Of a DNA stretch of 64,000 nucleotides, positions 1 to 9,045 are shown piece after piece. Below the pieces are notes generated by a model. The model searched no databases and was not told the DNA's origin. It saw only the letters and a list, made by a program, of their open reading frames with translations. The position numbers and the translations under genes are program-made. Position 1 is the stretch's first letter. Each line of letters starts with the position of its first letter. This DNA is from Firmicutes bacterium AF25-13AC (GTDB lineage Bacteria; Bacillota; Clostridia; Lachnospirales; Lachnospiraceae): positions 20,688 to 84,687 of the forward strand of contig QUFP01000017.1 of NCBI GenBank assembly GCA_003478935.1. Direction: 5' to 3'.

Positions 1-2187
1 TTGATGGCTGACAACGCGCAGCTTCTCAATTATCATACCCTTTCGCTCTTCAAAGTGATCATACAAATCATTTAAAAATTCATAGAACGAAATACCTGTC
101 ATAATCTCATTTAAGTAACCTGACTCACTGTGATATGACGATGCTCTCTTGATTGACGTATTATGTCCAGCACTCTTTAGACGCTCATACAGCTGTGAAC
201 GCGTCTCACCGATTATCTCTAACAGACGCTTCTCATTTGCAAGATCAGACTGATACATCATCTTAGCTGTAAGGTTAACTGCTGTCTCAAGCTCATGATA
301 AAATGCCTTTATGCGGAAAGAAAAACGCACAGTTGGTCTTCCTGTCTCTGGCTGAAGTACAACAAAGCCTGGATCAATGCCGCCCGTATGAATATTAACC
401 TCATCCATCAGCTCTGTATAGCTGTATTCGCCTGCTGCCACAACACCTAAAATCTGTTTTAATAAAGACAGATATGGAAGCTCTGAAAGATCTGCAAAAT
501 CAGCATCAAATACAAGCTCCAAATAGCCGATCTTTTTTGTTGACATCTCGTGAAATAATACCTTCACTCCATCCATGCTTCGCTCTTCATTGTAAAGCGG
601 CAGCACTTCACGCTTAATATCTGCGCGTGTCAGCATAGGAATAGTCTCAAGCTCTTCTTTCGTGCTTGGAGTTTCCTGATATTCCTTTAACTCCTTTGTG
701 TGACGCACAATTTCTTCAATCTCTTCTTTTGAGAGAGAATCTTTATAAACACGAAGCTTCTCTGCTGTCTTTTCTTCATTTTCAGCATCAAGACCAACCT
801 TTGGCACAGCCATTGCCACAACACCAAATGAATTGTCAATCAGACACTCTTTTATCAGCTGCTCAAAATAGTTTCCCTCTGCCTTTTTATAGAGTTCATC
901 CATCGCATCCTGCGTCTCTAAAAGCAAAAATGCAGCCTTGTCATCATAAAGCCAGCTGTCAAAAAGATCCAGTCCATACATAAGACCTTTCGGCCAACGG
1001 CCAAAATCGCCTTCTTTTAAGCGAAACTGTAAGCTGTTTAAACCAGCAAGAAGTGAACGCTTCTGTAAGCCTTCCTCTGCAAGCTTTCTTAACGTTGTCT
1101 CAATTGTCTCCACAAAGACTTCTCTTTGCTCTTGTCTGGCACCTTTTGTAGTAACCTCAAATGATGGCTGCAAAATACCATCCTCGAAGCCTCCATAAAT
1201 ATCTACACCGATTCCAGCATCAAGAAGTGCCTGTTTAAGAGGCGCACCAGGTGCATCAAGAAGAACATACTCTAAAACCTGAAATGCAAGATACTTTTCA
1301 AGATCAAGTGCATTTGACACAACCTTTGACCATGTAAAATAAGTACCCTCATCGTCATCCTCAGAAGCTGCATAGCACAGCGAAATCTCCTTCATCTTGT
1401 TAAACGGCTTTTGAAGTGTAACTGCTGAGTCAATCTCTTTTTTCTCGTAATGACTTAAGTACTCATGATCCATCCAATTGAGTGCTTTTTCCATATCAAG
1501 ATCACCATACAGATAAATATAGCTGTTTGAAGGATGATAATAAGTATGATAAAACTCCAGATATGACTCATATGTCAGATCTGTGATAAATTCCGGATCT
1601 CCGCCTGACTCATATGCATATGTCGTGTCAGGATAAAGTGCAGCCTTCACCTGACGGCCAAGAATCTCGTCTGCACTTGAGAAAGCGCCCTTCATCTCAT
1701 TATACACAACACCGTTGTATGTCAGCTCACCATCCGGACTGTCCATCTCATAGTGCCAGCCCTCCTGCTCGAAAATCTTTCTCTCTTTTGTGATATTTGG
1801 ATGAAAGACACCGTCCATATAGACAGACATCAAATTAAAGAAATCCTTATCATTTGTGCTTGCAAGAGGATACATTGTCTTATCTGAATATGTCATTGCA
1901 TTTAAAAATGTATTTAAAGATCCCTTTGCCAGCTCAACAAACGGATCCTTGACCGGGTAGCGGTCAGATCCGCAAAGCACAGTGTGCTCAATAATATGAG
2001 CCACACCTGTGCTGTCTGTCGGAACAGTTCTAAATGCAATGTTAAATACTTTATTGTTGTCATCATTTTCCAGTATAAAGACACGTGCGCCTGTCTTTTT
2101 GTGGCGCATCAGATATCCCTCACTTTCAAGCTCCCTAACATAATGATGTTCAAGCAGCTCATACTGCGGTATTTTCGTTATATCCAT
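1..2187 (-). CDS. M16C-family zinc metalloprotease (PreP/insulinase-like), 3' end outside window
   Basis: Read from an ATG at 2187, with a GGAAGG ribosome site in the 15-nt gap after the U32 gene. The frame stays open for 729 codons to the window edge, so the C-terminal quarter of a family usually near 970 residues is missing. The inverted zinc motif HIIEH lies at residues 64-68, followed by the family-typical LCGSDRYPVKDPF. M16C enzymes form a clamshell of four homologous domains and degrade peptides; bacterial copies are usually cytosolic. It is the last gene seen of the trmR-U32-M16 run, so it is probably co-transcribed with them. The family call is firm; the physiological substrate is unknown. 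Confidence 0.9.
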   Translation of the reverse strand, partial: MDITKIPQYELLEHHYVRELESEGYLMRHKKTGARVFILENDDNNKVFNIAFRTVPTDSTGVAHIIEHTVLCGSDRYPVKDPFVELAKGSLNTFLNAMTYSDKTMYPLASTNDKDFFNLMSVYMDGVFHPNITKERKIFEQEGWHYEMDSPDGELTYNGVVYNEMKGAFSSADEILGRQVKAALYPDTTYAYESGGDPEFITDLTYESYLEFYHTYYHPSNSYIYLYGDLDMEKALNWMDHEYLSHYEKKEIDSAVTLQKPFNKMKEISLCYAASEDDDEGTYFTWSKVVSNALDLEKYLAFQVLEYVLLDAPGAPLKQALLDAGIGVDIYGGFEDGILQPSFEVTTKGARQEQREVFVETIETTLRKLAEEGLQKRSLLAGLNSLQFRLKEGDFGRWPKGLMYGLDLFDSWLYDDKAAFLLLETQDAMDELYKKAEGNYFEQLIKECLIDNSFGVVAMAVPKVGLDAENEEKTAEKLRVYKDSLSKEEIEEIVRHTKELKEYQETPSTKEELETIPMLTRADIKREVLPLYNEERSMDGVKVLFHEMSTKKIGYLELVFDADFADLSELPYLSLLKQILGVVAAGEYSYTELMDEVNIHTGGIDPGFVVLQPETGRPTVRFSFRIKAFYHELETAVNLTAKMMYQSDLANEKRLLEIIGETRSQLYERLKSAGHNTSIKRASSYHSESGYLNEIMTGISFYEFLNDLYDHFEERKGMIIEKLRVVSHQ

Positions 2188-2202
2188 TTTTATGCCCTTC
2201 CA

Positions 2203-3450
2203 TCACTGTTTTTCATCTGGCTCTTGTCTTCGCAGAATATCCTGCGGCTCTGTCTCGCCATCAAATACAACATGAAGCATCTGCTTTGGATGAGGTGCGC
2301 TCTCCTGCGCATTTCCATCCTCATCAAAAATTCCGATTACCTTAAGAGAAACATTAGTTCCATCCGGCTTCATGCGCTCAATCGTCTCGCCAACAGTAAA
2401 TTTATTCTTCTGTTCAAATACACTTCGTCCATTCTCGTCAATAGACTCTACTGTTCCCAGATATGTGTAATTCTTAACATAGGTATTGCTGTTGTAAATC
2501 TGTGCATCACTAGAAGGCTTTCCATAGAAAAATCCTGTCGTGAACTCACGGTATGTGCACTTTCCAATTTCTTCCTTGTACCATTCCATGTTTGCTTCAT
2601 ATTTCTTTGGATCCTCAAAATAATCGTCAAGTGCTTTTCGATAAGTGCGCGCTACAGTTGCCACATAAAGAGCAGTCTTCATGCGTCCCTCTACCTTTAA
2701 GCTATCGATACCGCTTTCTGCCAAATCCGGAATGTGTTCTATCATGCAAAGATCCTTTGAATTAAAGATGTATGTTCCTCTCTCATTCTCGTAAACAGGA
2801 TAATATTCGCCCGGACGTGTCTCCTCCACGATAGAATATTTCCAGCGACACGGATGTGTGCATGCACCCTGATTGGCATCGCGTCCTACCATATAATTGC
2901 TTAAAAGACAGCGTCCTGAGTAAGAAATACACATCGCACCATGAACAAACGTCTCGATCTCAAGATCGTCCGGGATATGCGCACGAATCTGCTTTAATTC
3001 ATAAAGAGAAAGCTCTCTTGCGGAAACAACACGCTTTGCACCAAGCTGATGCCAGAAATTAAATGTTCCATAATTGCAATTGTTAGCCTGGGTACTGATA
3101 TGAAGCTCCATCTCTGGAAGCTCACTCTTTGCAATCATAAAAACGCCCGGATCAGAAATGATAAGTGCATCTGGTCCAATAGTCTTTAATTCGCGAAAAT
3201 AAGCGCGCACACCGTCAAGGTCATCATTATGAGCTAAAATATTAGCTGTCACATAAACCTTTACGTCATGTGCATGCGCAAAGGCGATTCCCTCTGCCAT
3301 ATCCTCTTTGCTGAAATTTTTTGCCTTTGCCCGAAGACCAAATGCCTCACCGCCGATATACACCGCATCTGCTCCATAGGTAACGGCAGTCTTTAATACG
3401 TCAAGACTGCTTGCCGGGATCAAAAGCTCTGGCTTTTTTCTCGCTGCCAT
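2203..3450 (-). CDS. U32 family protein, TrhP-like tRNA U34 hydroxylation factor
   Basis: A 415-residue protein with the peptidase-U32 architecture: an N-terminal TIM-barrel-like region (LLIPASSLDVLKTAVTYGAD), a central Cys cluster (GRCLLSNYMVGRDANQGAC then THPCRW), and a C-terminal beta domain. Family members once annotated as collagenases are now known to act in RNA modification. In Bacillus, the two U32 paralogues TrhP1/TrhP2 make 5-hydroxyuridine at tRNA position 34 and lie directly after the methyltransferase TrmR. The same order is seen here, with one base between the genes, so I infer the tRNA role. The Cys residues would hold a 4Fe-4S cluster. Only one U32 copy is present at this locus. 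Confidence 0.85.
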   Translation of the reverse strand: MAARKKPELLIPASSLDVLKTAVTYGADAVYIGGEAFGLRAKAKNFSKEDMAEGIAFAHAHDVKVYVTANILAHNDDLDGVRAYFRELKTIGPDALIISDPGVFMIAKSELPEMELHISTQANNCNYGTFNFWHQLGAKRVVSARELSLYELKQIRAHIPDDLEIETFVHGAMCISYSGRCLLSNYMVGRDANQGACTHPCRWKYSIVEETRPGEYYPVYENERGTYIFNSKDLCMIEHIPDLAESGIDSLKVEGRMKTALYVATVARTYRKALDDYFEDPKKYEANMEWYKEEIGKCTYREFTTGFFYGKPSSDAQIYNSNTYVKNYTYLGTVESIDENGRSVFEQKNKFTVGETIERMKPDGTNVSLKVIGIFDEDGNAQESAPHPKQMLHVVFDGETEPQDILRRQEPDEKQ

Positions 3451-3451
3451 A

Positions 3452-4108
3452 TCACATTTCCTCCGTGTTTTTCTTCATTGTCAGTGAGACGCCGTCTCCA
3501 ATCGGAATAACCGATGTGGTAAGCTCTGGCGTATGTGTCAGCATCGTCAGATATTCTCGCATTCTGCTGTGAATCGTGCGGTTGCGTCTCGTCACCGCAA
3601 ATCTTGACTCCAAAACATCTCCGTCCTGAAGTACATTATCTGAAAATAAAAGTCCGTCCGGAGCTAAAAGTCTTAGTACATCCGGAAGGAAATGAATATA
3701 CTGTCCCTTCGCCGCATCCATAAAAATCAGGTCATACGGCTTGTCCAACGTCTTTAATATATCAGCTGCATCTCCCTCAAGAAGCGTGATGTCGCAGCCT
3801 CGCGGTGCTCTTGCAAAATTTCTTTTTGCCTCCTCAATTCGCGGCGGATATTTCTCAATCGTCGTAATCGTTGCACCAGCTGGCATCACCTCGCTCATGC
3901 GAATTGCTGAATAGCCCACTGCTGTCCCCACTTCAAGAATAGAAAACGGCTTTTTCAAACTAATTAAAAACAGCAGAAAACTGGCAGTCTCCGGCCGAAT
4001 AATCGGCACGTCTCCTGCCAGCGCATCTTTTTGAATTTCTTCACAGAGAGCGCTCCCTGGTAATTCCAGGGAGCGAATATAATCGGTTGCCCGCTCAAAA
4101 TCAAACAT
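3452..4108 (-). CDS. trmR: SAM-dependent O-methyltransferase, TrmR-like (tRNA ho5U34 methyltransferase)
   Basis: A 218-residue class I methyltransferase of the COMT-like O-methyltransferase family. The SAM-binding glycine motif is ILEVGTAVGYSAIRM, followed by the acidic TTIEKYPP strand and a metal-binding FMDAAKGQY loop. In Bacillus the orthologue (YrrM/TrmR) methylates 5-hydroxyuridine to 5-methoxyuridine at the tRNA wobble base. Its direct coupling to the downstream U32 gene matches that pathway. The gene starts just after RNase J and is probably in the same transcript. A small-molecule catechol-type substrate cannot be excluded from sequence alone. Confidence 0.8.
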   Translation of the reverse strand: MFDFERATDYIRSLELPGSALCEEIQKDALAGDVPIIRPETASFLLFLISLKKPFSILEVGTAVGYSAIRMSEVMPAGATITTIEKYPPRIEEAKRNFARAPRGCDITLLEGDAADILKTLDKPYDLIFMDAAKGQYIHFLPDVLRLLAPDGLLFSDNVLQDGDVLESRFAVTRRNRTIHSRMREYLTMLTHTPELTTSVIPIGDGVSLTMKKNTEEM

Positions 4109-4112
4109 TCAC

Positions 4113-5777
4113 TTACTCCACTTCCATGATGATCGGAAGAATCATAGGACTTCGCTTCATCTTCTTCCACAGGTAGTTACTTAAGCTGTCGCGAATCTCA
4201 TTTTTGATCTTTGACCAATCAGAAATCTTATGATCCAGACAATCAAATACAGCATCCTCTACGACCTGCTGTGCCTCAATCATCAGATTCTCAGACTCAC
4301 GTATATAAACAAATCCTCTTGATACAATATCCGGACCTGCAAGCAGGTTGTTGGTGTAACGCTCCAATGTCAGAACAACAATAATAATACCATCCTGAGA
4401 CAAATTCTGACGATCACGAAGAACTATGTTTCCAACGTCACCAACGCCAAGTCCATCCACAAGAATACCGCCGTGCGTTACCTGTCCGGTAACAAGTGCA
4501 CTTTCTTCACTTAACTCAAGCACATCGCCGGACTGAATCATAAAGATATTATCCTTCGGGATTCCAAGAGATTCTGCTATCTCAGCCTGTGCCTTTCTAT
4601 GACGGAACTCACCATGAACAGGAATTGAATACTTCGGGCGAACAAGTGAGTACATCAGCTTGATCTCCTCTTGACATGCGTGACCAGATACGTGCGTATC
4701 CTGATAAATAACCTCTGCGCCTAAAACGCATAATTCATTGATTACCTTTGATACAGATTTCTCATTTCCAGGAATCGGATTTGAGGAAAATACGACAAGA
4801 TCACCTGGGCAGATGCTGACCTTTCTGTGAATGGCTGCTGCCATACGAGACAGTGCTGCCATAGACTCGCCCTGGCTTCCTGTTGTGATAATAACGGTCT
4901 TCTCTGGTGGGTAATTGCGAAGCAGCTCAATATCAATTAAAGTGCCTTCTGGAATATTAATATAGCCAAGCTCGCTTGCCTTTCCAATGATGTTAACCAT
5001 GCTTCGTCCTTCTACAACAACCTTGCGGTCATATTTGTAGGCAGTATTGATGATCTGCTGCACACGGTCTACATTAGATGCGAATGTTGCAACGATGATT
5101 CTCTGGTTTCTGTGCTCAGAGAAAATTGTATCGAATGTATGGCCCACTGTACGCTCAGATGCTGTAAAGCCCGGACGCAGTGCATTAGTACTATCGCAAA
5201 GAAGTGCCAGTACGCCCTTCTTTCCAAGCTCTGCAAAGCGCTGTAAGTCTGCCATATCACCAAATACAGGTGTATAGTCGATCTTAAAGTCTCCAGTATG
5301 AATAATGGTTCCTGCCGGAGAAGTAATGGCAAGTGCTGCTGCATCAACAATACTGTGATTTGTGCGGATAAACTCTACTTTAAAATCACCTGCTGAGATT
5401 GTCTGGCCATACTTTACTACCTTTCTCTTTACACTCTTTGTAATGCCGTGCTCCTCAAGCTTTCCCTCGATAATTCCAAGAGTCAGCTTTGTTCCGTAAA
5501 GCGGAACATTGATTTCTTTAAAGAAAAACGGCAATGCACCGATATGATCCTCGTGACCATGCGTAATAAATACGCCCTTTACCTTGTGAATGTTTTGTTT
5601 TAGATACGTGATATCTGGAATGACCATATCAATACCGAGCATCTCATCCCCCGGGAATGACATACCGCAGTCTACAACGATGATGCTTTCTCCATACTCA
5701 AACACCGTCATATTCATTCCGATTTGCTCAAGACCTCCTAATGGTATGACCTTGACACTTGTTTCAACTGTACTCAA
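4113..5777 (-). CDS. rnj: Ribonuclease J
   Basis: A 554-residue metallo-beta-lactamase / beta-CASP nuclease of the usual RNase J length. The zinc motif HGHEDHIG is at residues 73-80. Further markers are the HTGDFKID loop and the C-terminal GPDIVSRGFVYIRES block. It degrades and matures RNA by endonuclease and 5'-3' exonuclease activity in the cytoplasm. The start is a TTG at 5777 preceded by GGAGG at good distance; no ATG fits. It is the first gene of the rnj-trmR-U32-M16 run, following a 138-bp gap after DUF1292. Confidence 0.93.
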   Translation of the reverse strand: MSTVETSVKVIPLGGLEQIGMNMTVFEYGESIIVVDCGMSFPGDEMLGIDMVIPDITYLKQNIHKVKGVFITHGHEDHIGALPFFFKEINVPLYGTKLTLGIIEGKLEEHGITKSVKRKVVKYGQTISAGDFKVEFIRTNHSIVDAAALAITSPAGTIIHTGDFKIDYTPVFGDMADLQRFAELGKKGVLALLCDSTNALRPGFTASERTVGHTFDTIFSEHRNQRIIVATFASNVDRVQQIINTAYKYDRKVVVEGRSMVNIIGKASELGYINIPEGTLIDIELLRNYPPEKTVIITTGSQGESMAALSRMAAAIHRKVSICPGDLVVFSSNPIPGNEKSVSKVINELCVLGAEVIYQDTHVSGHACQEEIKLMYSLVRPKYSIPVHGEFRHRKAQAEIAESLGIPKDNIFMIQSGDVLELSEESALVTGQVTHGGILVDGLGVGDVGNIVLRDRQNLSQDGIIIVVLTLERYTNNLLAGPDIVSRGFVYIRESENLMIEAQQVVEDAVFDCLDHKISDWSKIKNEIRDSLSNYLWKKMKRSPMILPIIMEVE

Positions 5778-5915
5778 ATCTTACCTCCTTTTTCCTGTTC
5801 ATTTATGAAACAGCTCTTTTTTCTGTCGTAACTTCTCTGTCCAATGTTTCATCCAATTAACTGATTGGAGTCTTCATTCACTTTATTGCCATAGCGCACT
5901 TACATTTTCTGTGCA

Positions 5916-6161
5916 TCACTCAATGGTAATATCCTCATCAGAAAGGAGTTCTTCAAATACTTTCGAAACAGCGTCAAGCTCGGTCTCATCTTCAACGAGC
6001 TCATACACGGCCTCCGGATCCTCATCACGTGATGTGTCCTTTAAAATCAGACACTCTGCATCCTCATCATCCGAATCTGACACCAGCAGATAATTACTTG
6101 CACCGAGTCTTGTTTCCTCAATCACATAAAACGTTACCTCTGTTCCATCATCTGCTGTCAA
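5916..6161 (-). CDS. DUF1292 family protein, start region unclear
   Basis: A small acidic protein with the DUF1292 core (GTEVTFYVIEETRLG, then SDSDDEDAECLILKD). It normally follows ruvX in Firmicutes and its function is unknown. The only usual start codon in frame is a TTG at 6161, which would cut the family's N-terminal strand. A better ATG with a GGAGAAGG ribosome site lies at 6178 but is one base out of frame. Codons between it and 6161 read as the expected EDKIIL. A one-base loss (GG to G near 6176) would explain this. The true start is therefore probably at 6178. Confidence 0.75.
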   Translation of the reverse strand: MTADDGTEVTFYVIEETRLGASNYLLVSDSDDEDAECLILKDTSRDEDPEAVYELVEDETELDAVSKVFEELLSDEDITIE

Positions 6162-6204
6162 AATGATCTTATCTTCATTCGCCTTCTCCAGTCTTTTCTT
6201 TTTC

Positions 6205-6711
6205 CTAGTCTGCTGTGCTATTCATAACTTCCAGGTTTTTATTATTATTTTTTTCTTCTGTGTCCGATTCGCTATCAGCAAGTTTACTGCCCTTCTTTGT
6301 GTTTTCCATAAAGTCCTGCAAAATAAGCCCTGCTGCTACCTGATCGATCACGGTTTTTCGTTTTTCCCTAGGCATACCGCACTCCTGCAGAATTTCATCA
6401 GCTGCCACTGTTGTCAGCCTCTCATCCTGCATAATCACCTCAAGTTTGGTTCTACGCTCTAGCATTGCTTTAAACGCAAGCGCAAGCTCTGCACGCTCTC
6501 CTGCTGATCCGTCCATATTGACTGGATAACCCAAAACGATCTTTTCGATCTGGTATTCTCCTACCAGCTGTTCAATGCGCGCAAGTGTACGCCGCAATTT
6601 ATTCTCCTCTTTTCTTGTAATGGTTTCTAACGGCTGAGCAGTGTAACCCAACGGATCAGTAACCGCCACTCCCACTGTCTTGGAACCATAGTCGAGTCCT
6701 AATAATCTCAC
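6205..6711 (-). CDS. ruvX: RuvX/YqgF, putative pre-16S rRNA nuclease
   Basis: A 168-residue RNase H-fold protein. It begins with the catalytic [16 protein letters not shown] strand and has the conserved [16 protein letters not shown] and MQDERLTTV motifs. It was first called a Holliday-junction resolvase-like protein and later linked to 16S rRNA 5'-end maturation. The C-terminal 28 residues (lysine, serine and asparagine rich) are an extension beyond the fold. It overlaps ireB by four bases (ATGA) and the DUF1292 start region overlaps its end, so the three genes are translationally coupled. Confidence 0.93.
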   Translation of the reverse strand: MRLLGLDYGSKTVGVAVTDPLGYTAQPLETITRKEENKLRRTLARIEQLVGEYQIEKIVLGYPVNMDGSAGERAELALAFKAMLERRTKLEVIMQDERLTTVAADEILQECGMPREKRKTVIDQVAAGLILQDFMENTKKGSKLADSESDTEEKNNNKNLEVMNSTAD

Positions 6712-6989
6712 TTTTTCTCTCTGCCTTTTCTTTCAATGCATGTTTCTACGTAGTTTCTCATCAGTTCTTCGAGAATTTCATCTCGCTCAACCTTCATGAT
6801 GAGGCTTCTGGCATTATTGTGGCTTGTGATATAGGTCGGATCACCGGACATAATATATCCGACAATCTGGTTGACCGGATTGTATCCCCTCTCTACGAGC
6901 GCCTGATATACTCTCAGAATTACTTCTGATACAGAAATTCGCTTCGTCTGGTTGATGTCAATAAATTGAGTATTTTTTAAATCTGCCAT
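6708..6989 (-). CDS. ireB: IreB family regulatory phosphoprotein
   Basis: A 93-residue protein with the complete IreB (DUF965, YrzL) signature: a threonine-rich N-terminus ([11 protein letters not shown]) and the conserved [22 protein letters not shown] block. In Enterococcus the protein is phosphorylated by the PASTA kinase IreK on N-terminal threonines and affects cephalosporin resistance. A matching role here is inferred only from the family. It is first in the ireB-ruvX-DUF1292 run, a gene order very common in Clostridia. Confidence 0.93.
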   Translation of the reverse strand: MADLKNTQFIDINQTKRISVSEVILRVYQALVERGYNPVNQIVGYIMSGDPTYITSHNNARSLIMKVERDEILEELMRNYVETCIERKGREKK

Positions 6990-7075
6990 TGATTCACGCC
7001 CTTCCTACAGTCCAAAACCTGCTAAACAATAATATTGTAATACATTTCGTCTAATTCGGCAAGTATTTTTTTTGC

Positions 7076-7252
7076 CAGTTCAGGCGTCCTGCTAGATTCG
7101 TACAAATCTCATGCTTGCATGAAGATTTTATGAATCGGCAGGACGAAGTAGACGCCCTTTAATGAACAAAACAAAGCTGCACGCGAACTTTGTTCGCGTT
7201 TTGCAGCGACGCACGGAACGTGCGGTTTTGCGAATGGGCGTCCCCTGAACTG
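7076..7252. repeat. Structured intergenic element with terminal inverted repeats
   Basis: A 177-bp stretch between mtaB and ireB that starts with CAGTTCAGG and ends with its reverse complement CCTGAACTG. Inside, further pairs are visible: GCGTCCTGC with GCAGGACG near 7084-7145, CATGCTTGCATG, GCGAACTTTGTTCGC, and GCACGGAACGTGC. It has no open frame. The boundaries and dense nested stems fit a miniature element or a large folded RNA. It abuts the mtaB stop codon, so it may also end that transcript, although no T-run is present. Confidence 0.5.
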
Positions 7253-7256
7253 TCAT

Positions 7257-8564
7257 TTACCTCTGTCTTGCCTTCATCACATCCGCAGTCAATTCACCTT
7301 CGATTATTGCATCGATGATCGTATTATCTGGCGCATCCGTCTCTACCGCACATTTTATGTACTCTGGCGTATGGCCGACCATGTAGGAGACACCATTAAT
7401 TTCCTGACGCTCCTCCAATAAAACTTTGACGCACGCTCCTGTCCACTTTGTTCTAAACTCTTTTGTCATCTGTGACTCAAGTGACGAAAGTACACCGCTT
7501 CGCTGCGCCTTAATCTCTTCCGGGATCTGATTTTCCATCTTGTCAGCTCTCGTTCCTTTTCTTCTGGAATAGCGAAAAATATGCATCTCATAGAAATGCA
7601 CTTTCTCAAGAAACTGACGTGTCTTATCAAATTCTTCATCCGTCTCTCCCGGAAATCCTACAATCACATCTGTTGTGATTGCTGGATTTTCAAAAGCAGC
7701 TCGAAGAAGTTTACACTTTTCATAGTATTCCTCTGGCGTGTAATGTCTATTCATACGCTTTAAGGTTTCCTCACATCCGCTTTGCAGAGACAAATGAAAA
7801 TGAGGACATACTTTATGCAGCTTTTTTAAGCGGCCTACAAATTCCTCTGTAATAATACGCGGTTCAAGTGAGCCAAGACGTATTCTGCTTATGCCATCAA
7901 TTGGATGAATGGCTTCAATAAGCTCGATTAAATGACTTTCCCCATCAATTTCCCTTCCATAAGAGCTTAGATGAATACCAGTCAGCACAACCTCCTGGAT
8001 ACCAGCTTCTGCAAGTCTTTTAATCTCAGCTATAACGTTTTCCATACGACGGCTTCGCACACGTCCTCTGGCATATGGAATAATACAGTAACTGCAGAAC
8101 TGATTACATCCATCCTGGACCTTTACAAATGCTCTTGTGTGCTCTAAAACTGTGCTGACTTCAAGCTCCTCATACTGCTCCTTCTCTACATCTGCGAGCA
8201 CATCATCAAAGGCTCTTCCTTCAAAATAAGCATCTAGTGCCGTCACAATCTGACGCTTCTGATTATTTCCAAGAACAAGATCGACAGCAGCATCTGCTCT
8301 GGCTTCTTCTTCACTTACCTGCACATAGCAGCCTGTCGCCACCACAACAGCCTCTGGATTTAATTTTTTTGCGCGGTGCAGCATCTGTCTTGATTTTCGC
8401 TCCGCCATATTTGTAACTGAGCAGGTATTAACAACATAAACATCTGCCTGCTCTGTAAATGGAACAATATCGTAGCCTGCCGTCTGCAAAAGCTCTTCCA
8501 TTGCTTCCGTCTCATATGCATTAACCTTGCAGCCTAATGTGTGAAATGCTGCCCGTCTTCCCAT
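7257..8564 (-). CDS. mtaB: tRNA (N6-L-threonylcarbamoyladenosine(37)-C2)-methylthiotransferase MtaB
   Basis: A 435-residue methylthiotransferase. The N-terminal UPF0004 domain carries three cluster cysteines (TLGCKVN, NTCSV, ATGCY). The radical-SAM motif CNQFCSYC follows near residue 155, and a TRAM-like C-terminal domain closes the protein. It converts t6A to ms2t6A at position 37 of ANN-decoding tRNAs. The NAYETEAMEE and NMAERKSRQ segments separate MtaB from MiaB and RimO. It appears to be a single gene between the structured element downstream and the divergent HPr-like gene upstream. Confidence 0.93.
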   Translation of the reverse strand: MGRRAAFHTLGCKVNAYETEAMEELLQTAGYDIVPFTEQADVYVVNTCSVTNMAERKSRQMLHRAKKLNPEAVVVATGCYVQVSEEEARADAAVDLVLGNNQKRQIVTALDAYFEGRAFDDVLADVEKEQYEELEVSTVLEHTRAFVKVQDGCNQFCSYCIIPYARGRVRSRRMENVIAEIKRLAEAGIQEVVLTGIHLSSYGREIDGESHLIELIEAIHPIDGISRIRLGSLEPRIITEEFVGRLKKLHKVCPHFHLSLQSGCEETLKRMNRHYTPEEYYEKCKLLRAAFENPAITTDVIVGFPGETDEEFDKTRQFLEKVHFYEMHIFRYSRRKGTRADKMENQIPEEIKAQRSGVLSSLESQMTKEFRTKWTGACVKVLLEERQEINGVSYMVGHTPEYIKCAVETDAPDNTIIDAIIEGELTADVMKARQR

Positions 8565-8593
8565 GTTTTCATTTTCCTTTCTCTAACTTCCCC

Positions 8594-8622
8594 TTGACTT
8601 TTCTACTCAAAACAAGTACTAT
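8594..8622 (+). promoter_or_regulatory. Sigma-A type promoter of the HPr-like gene
   Basis: TTGACT at 8594-8599, a 17-bp spacer, and TACTAT at 8617-8622 give a near-consensus vegetative promoter reading right. It lies about 110 bp before the ATG at 8736, leaving a roughly 105-nt leader. It sits in the divergent gap with mtaB. Confidence 0.7.
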
Positions 8623-8735
8623 AAACTTAAAGATGAGTGTTTGTTTTTTCGGTATGTTTAAAACCAAAAACAGATAATTTCGTAAAAAGCAAACACAAAA
8701 ACTCACAAGCATCATCTTCACAGGAGGGTATTATC

Positions 8736-8969
8736 ATGGTTACAGTAAAAATTTCTTTAAATTCTATCGATAAGGTTAAGTCTTTTGTAAATGACCTGAC
8801 CAAGTTTGATTCTGATTTTGACCTGGTTTCCGGAAGATACGTTATCGACGCAAAGTCCATTATGGGTATCTTTTCTCTGGATCTTTCCAAGCCAATCGAT
8901 TTAAACATTCATGAAGAAAAGAATCTTGATACTGTTATGAAGGTTCTGGAACCATACATCATCCAGTAA
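8736..8969 (+). CDS. HPr-family protein lacking the phosphocarrier histidine (Crh-like)
   Basis: A 77-residue protein starting at an ATG with an AGGAGGG ribosome site. It has the HPr fold's regulatory-serine segment (AKSIMGIFSLDL, Ser41), equivalent to the Ser46 region phosphorylated by HPr kinase. The usual active-site block around His15 is absent: residues 10-18 read SIDKVKSFV. It therefore cannot act as a PTS phosphocarrier in the normal way and resembles Crh, which keeps only the serine site. Crh works with CcpA in catabolite repression; any such role here is inference. It is the only plus-strand gene in the first 35 kb, with its own promoter and terminator. Confidence 0.85.
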   Translation: MVTVKISLNSIDKVKSFVNDLTKFDSDFDLVSGRYVIDAKSIMGIFSLDLSKPIDLNIHEEKNLDTVMKVLEPYIIQ

Positions 8970-9013
8970 TTTTTTTAACTTAACTTTCAGAGATCGTTTT
9001 ATCTGACCAATCG

Positions 9014-9045
9014 GGGCATCACATTCGTGATGCCCTATTTTTTTT
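9014..9045. terminator. Rho-independent terminator after the HPr-like gene
   Basis: A perfect 9-bp stem (GGGCATCAC / GTGATGCCC) with an ATTC loop, followed by TA and eight Ts. It ends at the convergent thiI stop codon and may serve mainly the rightward transcript. Confidence 0.88.

Noticed and set aside
666..983. Open frame on the plus strand inside the M16 protease gene
   Set aside because: It is the antisense shadow of a well-conserved coding region, with low-complexity translation and no ribosome site.
2856..3062. Plus-strand frames inside the U32 gene
   Set aside because: Antisense shadows of a conserved protein.
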